A stretch of DNA of 64,000 bases from Candidatus Enterococcus huntleyi. GTDB lineage: Bacteria > Bacillota > Bacilli > Lactobacillales > Enterococcaceae. The notes beneath the pieces are model-generated. The model was not told the origin of the DNA and made no database searches. It was given only the letters and a program-made list of their open reading frames with translations. Numbering within the stretch: the stretch's first letter is position 1; each line of letters starts with the position of its first letter. The stretch is from assembly GCF_009933175.1 (NCBI RefSeq), contig NZ_MAEJ01000027.1, positions 1-64,000 on the forward strand. Reading direction: 5' to 3'. The position numbers were made by a program, and so were the translations under genes. Positions 46,787 to 54,158 of this stretch are shown here, one piece after another.

Positions 46787-47835
46787 AAAAAGAGATAGAT
46801 CCAAGGATAAATGTAAAAAGGATAGGGGTAGCTAATTATTTCTTTTTATTTTTAGCCGTTTTATTTATCTGTGGTAGCTATGCTGGCTTGTACTTTCTTC
46901 AAATTGATAGAGAAGAATCTGGATTAAAGTATATTGTCTTATCAATGGGAGCTTATATTGTGGTCATTAGTTTTTTGATTACTTTATTATTTGCCTGGTT
47001 GCGTAAAAAGTTTATCCATGCATATTTTGATAAGATCAAAACAGCAACAAGGAAGGTTGCTCAGGGAGATTACTCAGTAAGGATTGAACCTTCTCGAAGT
47101 GATGGAAAAAAAGATGAATTCGAAGTAGTTTTTGAAGATTTCAATTCAATGGTGGAAGAGCTTGGGAGTACTGAAATGTTGAAGAAAGAGTTTATTTCAA
47201 ATGTCTCACATGAGCTAAAGACGCCAATATCTGTTATTCACAATTACGCAACGATATTGCAGGAGGCTCACTTGTCAGAAGCAGATAAAATCAAATATAC
47301 ACAAACAATTGTTAAGGCCTCTAGTCGTTTATCAGTCTTGGTGACCAATATATTGCAGATGAGTCAACTGGAAAATCAAAAAATTTCGATCCTTTCCAAA
47401 AGATACAATATCTGTGAACAAATTAGGCGATGCGCTTTAGGCTTTGAATCTATTTGGGAAGAGAAAAATATTTTGTTAGATATCCAATTGGAGCAAGATA
47501 TATTTATCGAAAGCGATGAGGATTTGCTCGATATTGTATGGAACAATTTATTATCCAATGCATTCAAATTTACTCCACCCGGTGGAAGCGTCAAGATTTT
47601 TAGTCCCTCATCTGCGCCCACTCTAGCTATTTCCATAGCAGATTCAGGCTGTGGAATTAATGACAAAAAAGTGGATTATATTTTTGATAAATTTTATCAA
47701 GCAGACACTTCCCATGCGACTAAAGGAAACGGGTTAGGACTTTCAATGGTAAAAGAAGTGGTTAAATTACTGGGTGGTACGATTGCAGTCGATAGTATTG
47801 AAAATGAGGGCACAATTTTTACTGTTTCATTATAA
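46783..47835 (+). CDS. Sensor histidine kinase
   Basis: The 350-residue kinase has two membrane segments (about residues 17-38 and 49-70) with a very short outer loop, a HAMP-like linker and the H-box FISNVSHELKTPISVIHNYA. The ATPase domain has an N box (NNLLSNAFKFTPPGG), G1 (ADSGCGI) and G2 (GNGLGLSMVKEV). The tiny sensor loop suggests that it senses within the membrane or through a partner protein, as kinases for antimicrobial peptides do. Confidence 0.92.
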   Translation: MKKEIDPRINVKRIGVANYFFLFLAVLFICGSYAGLYFLQIDREESGLKYIVLSMGAYIVVISFLITLLFAWLRKKFIHAYFDKIKTATRKVAQGDYSVRIEPSRSDGKKDEFEVVFEDFNSMVEELGSTEMLKKEFISNVSHELKTPISVIHNYATILQEAHLSEADKIKYTQTIVKASSRLSVLVTNILQMSQLENQKISILSKRYNICEQIRRCALGFESIWEEKNILLDIQLEQDIFIESDEDLLDIVWNNLLSNAFKFTPPGGSVKIFSPSSAPTLAISIADSGCGINDKKVDYIFDKFYQADTSHATKGNGLGLSMVKEVVKLLGGTIAVDSIENEGTIFTVSL

Positions 47836-47918
47836 AATAGGTAGATTACCTCAGAAAATAAATAGAAAACCGTTTATTTTCCGTGAGATTGGCTGCTGTG
47901 TATATTGGGATTTAGAGT

Positions 47919-47961
47919 GTGAGGAAAGACTAATTATTTAGTCTTTCCTCACGCTTTTTTC
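47919..47961 (+). terminator. Terminator of the two-component system operon
   Basis: The perfect 15-bp hairpin GTGAGGAAAGACTAA/TTAGTCTTTCCTCAC is followed by GCTTTTTT. Confidence 0.9.
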
Positions 47962-47962
47962 T

Positions 47963-48060
47963 TATGAATTTTAAAGGAAACCTAGTTTTTTGAGGAATAG
48001 TAAGTGGAAAGTCCAAAATTAGACCAAAGAAATTTAAGTATACTAAATTTTCCTCGACCT
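47963..48060 (+). repeat. Partial third copy of the GTATAC repeat module
   Basis: The segment TTTTTTGAGGAATAGTAA, then GTCCAAAATTAGACC, then TTTAAGTATACTAAA follows the same order and spacing as the two modules at 57.25-57.53 and 57.73-58.00 kb. Confidence 0.7.
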
Positions 48061-48213
48061 TACTGGGATCAAAAAAACAAAAGAAGGAGGTAAGTTATAT
48101 TTTTATTTTTTCTCTTAACAGAGCCTTAACAATCTATTAAAATTTTCCAAGTAATCGAAGACTACAATATCTATAGAAAGACAAATGAATGAAAAAAAAG
48201 AGGAGAAATAACT

Positions 48214-48310
48214 ATGAAAAAAATAAGCATACTATCTTTATCTATAGGGAATGATTGGATTAGCAGTATTTACTTGGAAGAAGAATAGGTCTAGAAAGGG
48301 GCGTCTATGA
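48214..48310 (+). pseudogene. Frameshifted small membrane peptide gene
   Basis: From the ATG at 48214, behind AGAGGAGAAATAACT, the frame reads MKKISILSLSIG and then leaves a hydrophobic path and stops at 48288. One base further, the second frame, from 48251, continues MIGLAVFTWKKNRSRKG and ends at 48310, overlapping the ATG of the next gene. Removing one base around 48246-48250 would give a single 31-residue peptide with one membrane helix and a basic tail. This is either a recent frameshift or a sequencing error. Confidence 0.5.
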
Positions 48311-48783
48311 TGAATAAGTGTTATTTTTGTGGGGCGGAATTGGATAAAGATGATGCATTTTGCCTAGAGTGTGGGGCGACTGTAGAAGCCCCCCGTAAAG
48401 TAAAGGTAAAGGCGGTGAATAAACGAGAGCGAATGAATAAACTTTCTTGCGAGTTAGCATATACCGGGACGTTATTTTGGTTACCACTCTTAGTTTGTCC
48501 AAATGAGAAATACGCAAAGTATTGTGCAAATCAAGGATTATGGATTTTAATCTTATCGGTTTTTGCTTGTTGGACAATTAGAATTCTGGACACCTTAAAT
48601 AATTTGGTGAACGGTACAATTGGTCGCATTTTTAGTGGAGGCATTTACTCGCTATCCTATATGCTATTTCTATTTTTGATGACTTACCTGTTGGTCCAAT
48701 GTATAAAAAATGCGCTAGCTTTTCATCGGGATCAGTGGCCAAAACCGATTCTTTTTTTTGAAGATTACGCGATTATTAAGTAA
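48307..48783 (+). CDS. Zinc-ribbon membrane protein of unknown function
   Basis: The 158-residue protein starts with a zinc ribbon, cysteines 5, 8, 19 and 22 (CYFCGAEL then CLECGA), followed by a basic linker and about three membrane segments. The membrane part resembles DUF4870-like small proteins. The start ATGATG follows AAAGGGG and overlaps the end of the frameshifted peptide gene. The function is not known. Its place next to a two-component system suggests a regulated envelope role, which is inference. Confidence 0.65.
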   Translation: MMNKCYFCGAELDKDDAFCLECGATVEAPRKVKVKAVNKRERMNKLSCELAYTGTLFWLPLLVCPNEKYAKYCANQGLWILILSVFACWTIRILDTLNNLVNGTIGRIFSGGIYSLSYMLFLFLMTYLLVQCIKNALAFHRDQWPKPILFFEDYAIIK

Positions 48784-48993
48784 TAGTAACTGGTTAATAT
48801 TATTTCAGAGAATCTGTTCTAGTAATATATGCATTATATCCTTGTCTTAAATAGTATATCAATTTGAGGGAGTACTCGAAGACTATGCTTAAATTTAAAC
48901 AATTCTATTAGAGACACTTAGAAAATTTAATCCTGGCATATATTGAACTAACTACATAATCTAGGACAGGTAAAATGTAAAAAGGAGAAGAAG

Positions 48994-49647
48994 ATGTTGC
49001 AAGAGTTTAAAATACTATCTGCAGAAATCCGCGGCTATTTTGGTTTAGATGATAAAAGAAAAGCAGTTTTGAGGATATGGCTTAGCTGTGCTTGGAACTA
49101 TTTGTTTGCAGTGATTAAATTCGCTACCGGGTTTATCACGTGGAATGGCTATTTTTGTATAAATGGACTTTATACCTGGCTATTCGGTTTTGCAAAACGA
49201 CAGTTTATCGCCAAAGAACGGGAAAAAATTGTAGATGAAGGTTTGTTATTGAAAAAATTTCGGATGATGGGTGTTTGCGTAGGCTTAGCTGGATGTAGCT
49301 ATATAGTTTACATAGGTTTATTTTATTTACAAGAAAATAAGCGAGTCTACTCAATGGAAGAAGGAATCTGTATCGCATTATTCAGTTTCATTGATATTGG
49401 AATGGCTTTTTATAATCTCTTAGGTAAAAAGAGAGAATCAAAGAATGATTTGTTATTATTTGGGAAAAAATTAATCAGTATCGCGGCGGCTTTGCCGGCG
49501 ATGGTCATGACGGAAACTTCGTTAAATTCATTTGCCAGCAATCAACCAACCTCCTTCTATGATGGCATGTTTGGAATAGGTGTTGGCTTGGTGATTATTG
49601 TGATTGGTATAGGAATGGCTGTTTATTCAAAAAAAGTAAAGACTTAA
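48994..49647 (+). CDS. Polytopic membrane protein of unknown function
   Basis: The 217-residue protein has about five or six membrane segments (near residues 30-50, 55-75, 93-115, 127-147, 165-180 and 188-210) and a basic C terminus. I recognise no family, conserved catalytic residues or signal peptide. AAAAGGAGAAGAAG precedes the ATG. It lies 210 bases after the zinc-ribbon gene and has no obvious terminator before it. Confidence 0.6.
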   Translation: MLQEFKILSAEIRGYFGLDDKRKAVLRIWLSCAWNYLFAVIKFATGFITWNGYFCINGLYTWLFGFAKRQFIAKEREKIVDEGLLLKKFRMMGVCVGLAGCSYIVYIGLFYLQENKRVYSMEEGICIALFSFIDIGMAFYNLLGKKRESKNDLLLFGKKLISIAAALPAMVMTETSLNSFASNQPTSFYDGMFGIGVGLVIIVIGIGMAVYSKKVKT

Positions 49648-49837
49648 CAGCCGCTCAACAATTCGTGAATATTGTTTAATATTCCAGAGACAAACTATTA
49701 TCAGAGTCAAGGAACGGTAAGACGAACGAATAGCTGTTTTCAAAACTCACTTCAATTATATCAAAATTAGTGCAGAGAGCTTAGGGGAAGCTAAGTATTC
49801 GAGAGTGTGTGAAAGTTATTTTTAGCCTCACTCTACA

Positions 49838-49867
49838 ACCGTTCAGGCCACATTTTCAACCGTTGGG
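49838..49867 (+). promoter_or_regulatory. Candidate LytTR-type direct repeat
   Basis: ACCGTTCAG and ACCGTTGGG are separated by exactly 12 bases, a 21-base period that matches the paired sites bound by LytTR regulators such as AgrA, ComE and PlnC. It lies 70 bases upstream of the DUF6440 gene. No LytTR gene is in the window. Confidence 0.45.
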
Positions 49868-49936
49868 GAAGTTTTGTCTAGTTACATCCTGACGTTTGAT
49901 AGACTGAATTCATCAAATAAATGAGGAGGCGGAACA

Positions 49937-50116
49937 ATGGAAAATAGATTTACAGTGACTAAAGAGAAATGTGATAAAGGAACAGTAGTAGTTCGAACAG
50001 TGACCGATCAGACGACAGGGGTTCAGTATTTGTACACGTACGATTCGGTATACGGAGCTTCAGGTTTGACACCACTTTTGAATGCTGATGGGAAGCCACT
50101 CATCAATAAAGCATAA
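49937..50116 (+). CDS. DUF6440 family small protein
   Basis: This 59-residue protein begins MENRFTVTKEKCDKGTVVVR and continues TDQTTGVQYLYTYDSVYGASGLTPLL, matching the small DUF6440 family. It has no signal or membrane segment. AATGAGGAGGCGGAACA precedes the ATG and a compact terminator follows directly. The role is unknown; such genes often sit near bacteriocin or competence-type regulated loci, and a LytTR-like repeat lies upstream here. Confidence 0.75.
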   Translation: MENRFTVTKEKCDKGTVVVRTVTDQTTGVQYLYTYDSVYGASGLTPLLNADGKPLINKA

Positions 50117-50139
50117 AGACTCTTCGGGGTCTTTTTTTC
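50115..50139 (+). terminator. Terminator of the DUF6440 gene
   Basis: The hairpin AAAGACTC-TTCG-GGGTCTTT is followed by a T-run; it begins inside the stop codon. Confidence 0.88.
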
Positions 50140-50275
50140 TTGGCAGAAAGTAATTTTGCTTAGAAGAGAAATGTTTTATGTGAAAAACTTTCTAGGTTTT
50201 TTTCGTACAAATTAGTTGCTCTATCTATAGTCGCTCACCAGAAAAATTGCGTAAATAATTTTAAAAAGTTAAATC

Positions 50276-50286
50276 GGAAACGTTTC
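50276..50286 (+). promoter_or_regulatory. LacI-family operator 1 (repressor gene promoter)
   Basis: GGAAACGTTTC lies just upstream of an extended -10 box GTGCTATACT (50303-50312), covering the -35 region of the LacI-type repressor gene. It is identical to two sites at the transport operon, so the repressor probably controls itself too. Confidence 0.8.
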
Positions 50287-50338
50287 AAATGTCTTCGTAC
50301 TTGTGCTATACTAAGAACAAAAAATAAGGAGGGCTGAC

Positions 50339-51310
50339 ATGAAAGCGACGATGAAGGATGTAGCAAAGCTTGCAGGCGTCGGCGTTGGCACGGTTTCGCG
50401 AGTGATTAACGGCGTTCGTGTGAAGGATGGCACATTAGAGAAAGTTAATCGGGCCATTGAAGAGTTGGGCTATGAACCAGATATTTATGCGCGCGGGATG
50501 AAAACGAATCGTTCCAACACGATTGCCTTGATTGTGCCAACGATTTGGCATCCATTCTTTTCTGAATTTGGGTTTCACGTAGAAAAAGAGCTGAAGGCTT
50601 TAGGCTACAAAATATTTTTGTGTAATTCAACCGGCGATCCGGAAGTTGAAGATGAATATATTCAAATGATTAAGCAGAATAAAGTCGATGGGATTATTGG
50701 GATTACCTATACGGATATCGATAAGAGTGTCTCGTCGGATATTCCGTTTGTCAGTATTGACCGCCATTTCACAAGTAAAGTCGCGATTGTCGCGGCAGAT
50801 AGTAAACAAGGCGGTGAGATGGCCTTCGATGAGTTAAACAAACGAGGCTGCCAACATTTTGCTTTTATGGGAACGCATCAAGATAAGGAAAGTGAAACAA
50901 AGAATCGCCGAATTTATTTTGAGAAAGCGGCTATAGCTGCGGGTAAAAAGGTTTCTATATTGGATTTCGAGGAACCGCTCGTCGATTTTGAAGAACGCGT
51001 GCGTGAATTTTTTATTGAAAATGATACTATCGATGGTTTGTTTGCGATCAATGACTTTTTCGGTTTAAATGTGATGCGTGAATTAGAAAAATTAGGCAAA
51101 CGCGTGCCGGAAGACATTCAGATCATCGGTTTTGATGGCGTCAAACTTTCAGAGGAGCGCGATTATTTGATGACGACGATTCGCCAACCTTTAGAAAGTA
51201 TGGCTAAAGTGGCGGTGGAGCAAATTATGAACGCCATTAATGGCGAGCCAATTGCTTACAAAACGATTATTCCAGTAACCTTTATTGAAGGCTGGACGAC
51301 GATTAATTAA
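50339..51310 (+). CDS. susR: LacI-family sugar repressor (SusR/ScrR-like)
   Basis: The 323-residue protein has a LacI helix-turn-helix (TMKDVAKLAGVGVGTVSRVINGV) and a periplasmic-binding-like core ending with the usual dimer region. It heads the fructo-oligosaccharide locus, which has the order of the pneumococcal sus genes, with a fructokinase inserted. Identical GGAAACGTTTC sites at its own and the transport promoter point to it as their repressor. The gene symbol is by locus resemblance. AAGGAGGGCTGAC precedes the ATG. Confidence 0.87.
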   Translation: MKATMKDVAKLAGVGVGTVSRVINGVRVKDGTLEKVNRAIEELGYEPDIYARGMKTNRSNTIALIVPTIWHPFFSEFGFHVEKELKALGYKIFLCNSTGDPEVEDEYIQMIKQNKVDGIIGITYTDIDKSVSSDIPFVSIDRHFTSKVAIVAADSKQGGEMAFDELNKRGCQHFAFMGTHQDKESETKNRRIYFEKAAIAAGKKVSILDFEEPLVDFEERVREFFIENDTIDGLFAINDFFGLNVMRELEKLGKRVPEDIQIIGFDGVKLSEERDYLMTTIRQPLESMAKVAVEQIMNAINGEPIAYKTIIPVTFIEGWTTIN

Positions 51311-51337
51311 ATTTATGAGTGGAAGGAAAATGCAGGG

Positions 51338-52198
51338 ATGAAATTATATGGCAGTATCGAAGGTGGCGGGACAAAATTTGTCTGCGCCATTGGCAATGAA
51401 CAATTAGAGGTTGTCGAAAAAACAGTTTTTCCAACAACGACACCAGAGGAAACAATTAACGAGGTGATTCGCTTCTTTAAGGGTAAAAATATCTCGGCCA
51501 TTGGCATGGGGATGTTTGGTCCGTTGGAGAATCGGGAGACACATGAAAAATATGGCTATATCACCAGTACTCCTAAAAAAGGTTGGGGAGATGCCGATGT
51601 GGTCAGCGCGATTAAGAAAGAATTGCAAGTACCGGTTTATTTTACGACGGATGTGAATTCTTCGGCTTATGGCGAGTATATCGCTAGAAACAAATCAGTG
51701 GATGGCTTAGTGTATTATACAATCGGCACAGGGATTGGTGCGGGGATTGTTCTGAATGGGGAAATTATTGGCGTGACGGGTCACCCTGAGATGGGTCATG
51801 TGTCAGTCAAACGTCATCCGCAAGATTCAGAATTTGCAGGCGTCTGTCCGTATCATAAGGATTGTTTAGAGGGACTTGCTAGTGGACCGACAATCGAGGC
51901 GAGACTAGGCATTCGCGGTGAAAAAGTTCCCTTAGATCATGCGGTTTTTGATTTGCTGGCTAATTATATTGCGCAAGCCTGTGTCCAAGTAACCTTAACG
52001 CTGCGACCAACGATGATTATCTTAGGTGGTGGGGTAATGAGTGAAAAATTACTAGCGAAAGTCAAAAATGAATTCAAAAAAGTCATGAATAATTATGTCG
52101 AAATTACTGATTTAGACAGCTATTTATGTCTACCGGCTGTAGCAGAAAATGGTTCAGCAACGCTCGGGAATTTTGCTTTAGCGAAAAATTTATTATAA
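51338..52198 (+). CDS. scrK: ROK-family fructokinase
   Basis: The 286-residue kinase phosphorylates fructose. It has the ATP-binding opening GSIEGGGTKFVCAIG, the sugar-site segment YTIGTGIGAGIVLNGEIIGVTGHPEMGHV and a zinc-binding cluster H..FAGVCPYHKDCLEG typical of ROK fructokinases (ScrK). It lies 27 bases after the repressor gene, probably co-transcribed. It would handle the free fructose released inside the cell by the GH32 enzyme of the same locus. Confidence 0.9.
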   Translation: MKLYGSIEGGGTKFVCAIGNEQLEVVEKTVFPTTTPEETINEVIRFFKGKNISAIGMGMFGPLENRETHEKYGYITSTPKKGWGDADVVSAIKKELQVPVYFTTDVNSSAYGEYIARNKSVDGLVYYTIGTGIGAGIVLNGEIIGVTGHPEMGHVSVKRHPQDSEFAGVCPYHKDCLEGLASGPTIEARLGIRGEKVPLDHAVFDLLANYIAQACVQVTLTLRPTMIILGGGVMSEKLLAKVKNEFKKVMNNYVEITDLDSYLCLPAVAENGSATLGNFALAKNLL

Positions 52199-52205
52199 AA
52201 AGTGG

Positions 52206-52298
52206 TTGAAAAAATAAATCATCTAGTATAGAATATCCATATCGGAAACGTTTCAAAAATAGACGATTTATTTTTTTGGAACAAACTGGAAACGTTTC
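52206..52298 (+). promoter_or_regulatory. Promoter and paired operators of the sus transport operon
   Basis: TTGAAA and TAGAAT, 17 bases apart (52206-52234), form the promoter. GGAAACGTTTC occurs at 52244-52254 and again at 52288-52298, both downstream of the -10 box. The 44-base distance is close to four helical turns, which suits cooperative binding or a transcription roadblock. Confidence 0.78.
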
Positions 52299-52318
52299 AA
52301 TAAAGAAGGGGGATAAAA

Positions 52319-53233
52319 ATGAAACAAAAAGTGAAGCAAAATTTACGATACATGCGCAAGAATTATTTGTTGTACTTATTGGTGCTACCAGCAATTGTTT
52401 TAACCTTTATTTTTAAATACGTGCCAATATACGGGTTACTGATTGCCTTCAAAAATTACAATCCACTACAAGGAATTATGGGAAGTACCTGGGTTGGCTT
52501 TGAACATTTTACGCGATTTCTTAGTTCACCAAACTTTATGGTTCTGTTGGGGAATACTTTAAAGCTTAGTGTCTATGGGTTGTTACTTGGCTTTTTCCCA
52601 CCGATTATTTTAGCATTATCCTTTAATCTATTGGCCAGTGATAAATTAAAGAAACGCTTGCAACTGATTCTTTATGCACCGAACTTTATCTCGGTCGTGA
52701 TTATTGTCGGGATGATTTTCTTATTCTTCTCAAATAAAGGCCCAGTCAATCATCTCTATGAAGCAGTCACAGGCAAGACGTTACCGTTTCTAACTGAGCC
52801 AGATTTCTTCCGGCCACTCTATATTTTCTCTGGGATTTGGCAAGGAATTGGTTGGTCATCGATTCTCTATACAGCGACACTCTCAAATGTTTCACCGGAA
52901 TTAATTGATGCTGCTAAAATTGATGGCGCTAACATCTTGCAACGAATTTGGCATGTGGACTTGCCAGCGATTAAACCAGTGATGGTGATTAGTTTCATTT
53001 TAGCCGCTGGGGGCATCATGAGTGTTGGTTACGAGAAAGCATACTTAATGCAGACGACGATGAATTTACCAAGCTCAGAAATTATCGCGACCTATGTCTA
53101 TAAAGTCGGTCTACAATCTGGCGATTATAGTTATTCAACAGCTGTTGGCCTATTCAATTCAGTCATTAATCTGGTCTTGATCGTTGTGGTCAATCAAACA
53201 GTTAAAAAATTAAATGATGGGGAGGGACTATAA
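52319..53233 (+). CDS. susT1: ABC sugar transporter permease 1 (SusT1/LplB-like)
   Basis: The 304-residue permease has six membrane segments. It carries the EAA-like loop SPELIDAAKIDGANILQRIWHVDLP, which contacts the ATPase. It belongs to the carbohydrate type I importer family (LplB/YtcP group). AAGAAGGGGGATAAAA precedes the ATG. The stop overlaps the next start by one base. With the following permease it forms the membrane channel. Confidence 0.9.
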   Translation: MKQKVKQNLRYMRKNYLLYLLVLPAIVLTFIFKYVPIYGLLIAFKNYNPLQGIMGSTWVGFEHFTRFLSSPNFMVLLGNTLKLSVYGLLLGFFPPIILALSFNLLASDKLKKRLQLILYAPNFISVVIIVGMIFLFFSNKGPVNHLYEAVTGKTLPFLTEPDFFRPLYIFSGIWQGIGWSSILYTATLSNVSPELIDAAKIDGANILQRIWHVDLPAIKPVMVISFILAAGGIMSVGYEKAYLMQTTMNLPSSEIIATYVYKVGLQSGDYSYSTAVGLFNSVINLVLIVVVNQTVKKLNDGEGL

Positions 53234-54117
53234 TGCTGAATAAACAAACGAGATTTGACCGCAATGTCCTAATCGTCAATCGCATATTGATCGGCTTATT
53301 GGTCGTCATTACAGTGGTTCCATTAGCTTACGTATTAGCTGCCTCGTTTCAGGATCCTGATACCTTGATGAGTCAGGGAATTAGTTTTAATCTAAAAAAT
53401 TGGACCTTAGCAGGCTATCAAAAAGTTTTGGCGAATGACTCAATTTTACGTGGCTTTGTCAATTCAATGTTTTACTCATTTGCCTATGCTGCGTTTTCAA
53501 CCTTCATTACGATGATTTGTGCGTATCCGTTGTCGAAAAAAGAATTCGTTGGTCGAAAAGTCATTATGTCTTTCTTCATGTTAACGATGTTTTTCGGTGG
53601 TGGTTTGGTTCCAACCTACATGGTCGTGAAGGATTTAGGCATTCTTGATACACCGTGGGCGATTATTTTGCCTGGTGCAATCAATATTTGGAACATCATT
53701 TTAGCAAGAACTTATTTCCAAGGCTTACCGGATGAATTAGAAGAAGCCGCTAAAATTGATGGCGCGAACAATATGCAAATCTTCTTCAAAATCTTATTGC
53801 CGTTAGCAAAACCAATCATGTTTGTTCTATTCTTATATGCCTTTGTTGGCCAATGGAACAGTTACTTTGATGCCATGATTTATATTAAAGATCCTGATTT
53901 ACAACCGCTGCAATTAATTTTGCGTAATATTCTGATTCAAAATCAGATTGATACCAATATGGTTGGTTCTCAAGCGGCCATGGCTGAGATGGAAAAAGTC
54001 GCGCAATTAATCAAATATGCCACGATTATCATCTCAAGTTTACCGCTAATTATTATGTATCCATTCTTCCAGAAATACTTTGATAAAGGTGTGTTAGTGG
54101 GTTCTATGAAAGGCTAA
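53233..54117 (+). CDS. susT2: ABC sugar transporter permease 2 (SusT2/LplC-like)
   Basis: The 294-residue permease has six membrane segments and an EAA loop, PDELEEAAKIDGANNMQIFFKILLPLAKP. It is the second half of the importer. Its ATG shares a base with the previous stop, showing tight coupling. Domain content and order equal those of the pneumococcal susT2 gene. Confidence 0.9.
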   Translation: MLNKQTRFDRNVLIVNRILIGLLVVITVVPLAYVLAASFQDPDTLMSQGISFNLKNWTLAGYQKVLANDSILRGFVNSMFYSFAYAAFSTFITMICAYPLSKKEFVGRKVIMSFFMLTMFFGGGLVPTYMVVKDLGILDTPWAIILPGAINIWNIILARTYFQGLPDELEEAAKIDGANNMQIFFKILLPLAKPIMFVLFLYAFVGQWNSYFDAMIYIKDPDLQPLQLILRNILIQNQIDTNMVGSQAAMAEMEKVAQLIKYATIIISSLPLIIMYPFFQKYFDKGVLVGSMKG

Positions 54118-54158
54118 ATTAGCCAATTTTAATTTGATGAATAGGAGAGGAAATAAAA

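Larger units (their letters stand above)
47836..48213. other. Region with terminator and a partial GTATAC repeat module
   Basis: After the terminator at 47919-47961, bases 47963-48060 match the repeat module found at 57.2-58.0 kb, including GTCCAAAATTAGACC and an AAGTATACT site. A leader for the small peptide gene follows. No gene was seen. Confidence 0.6.

Noticed and set aside
52287-52300. Possible CcpA cre site at the sus operon
   Set aside because: The site lacks the final C of the cre consensus and is better explained as the LacI-family operator, which recurs exactly three times.
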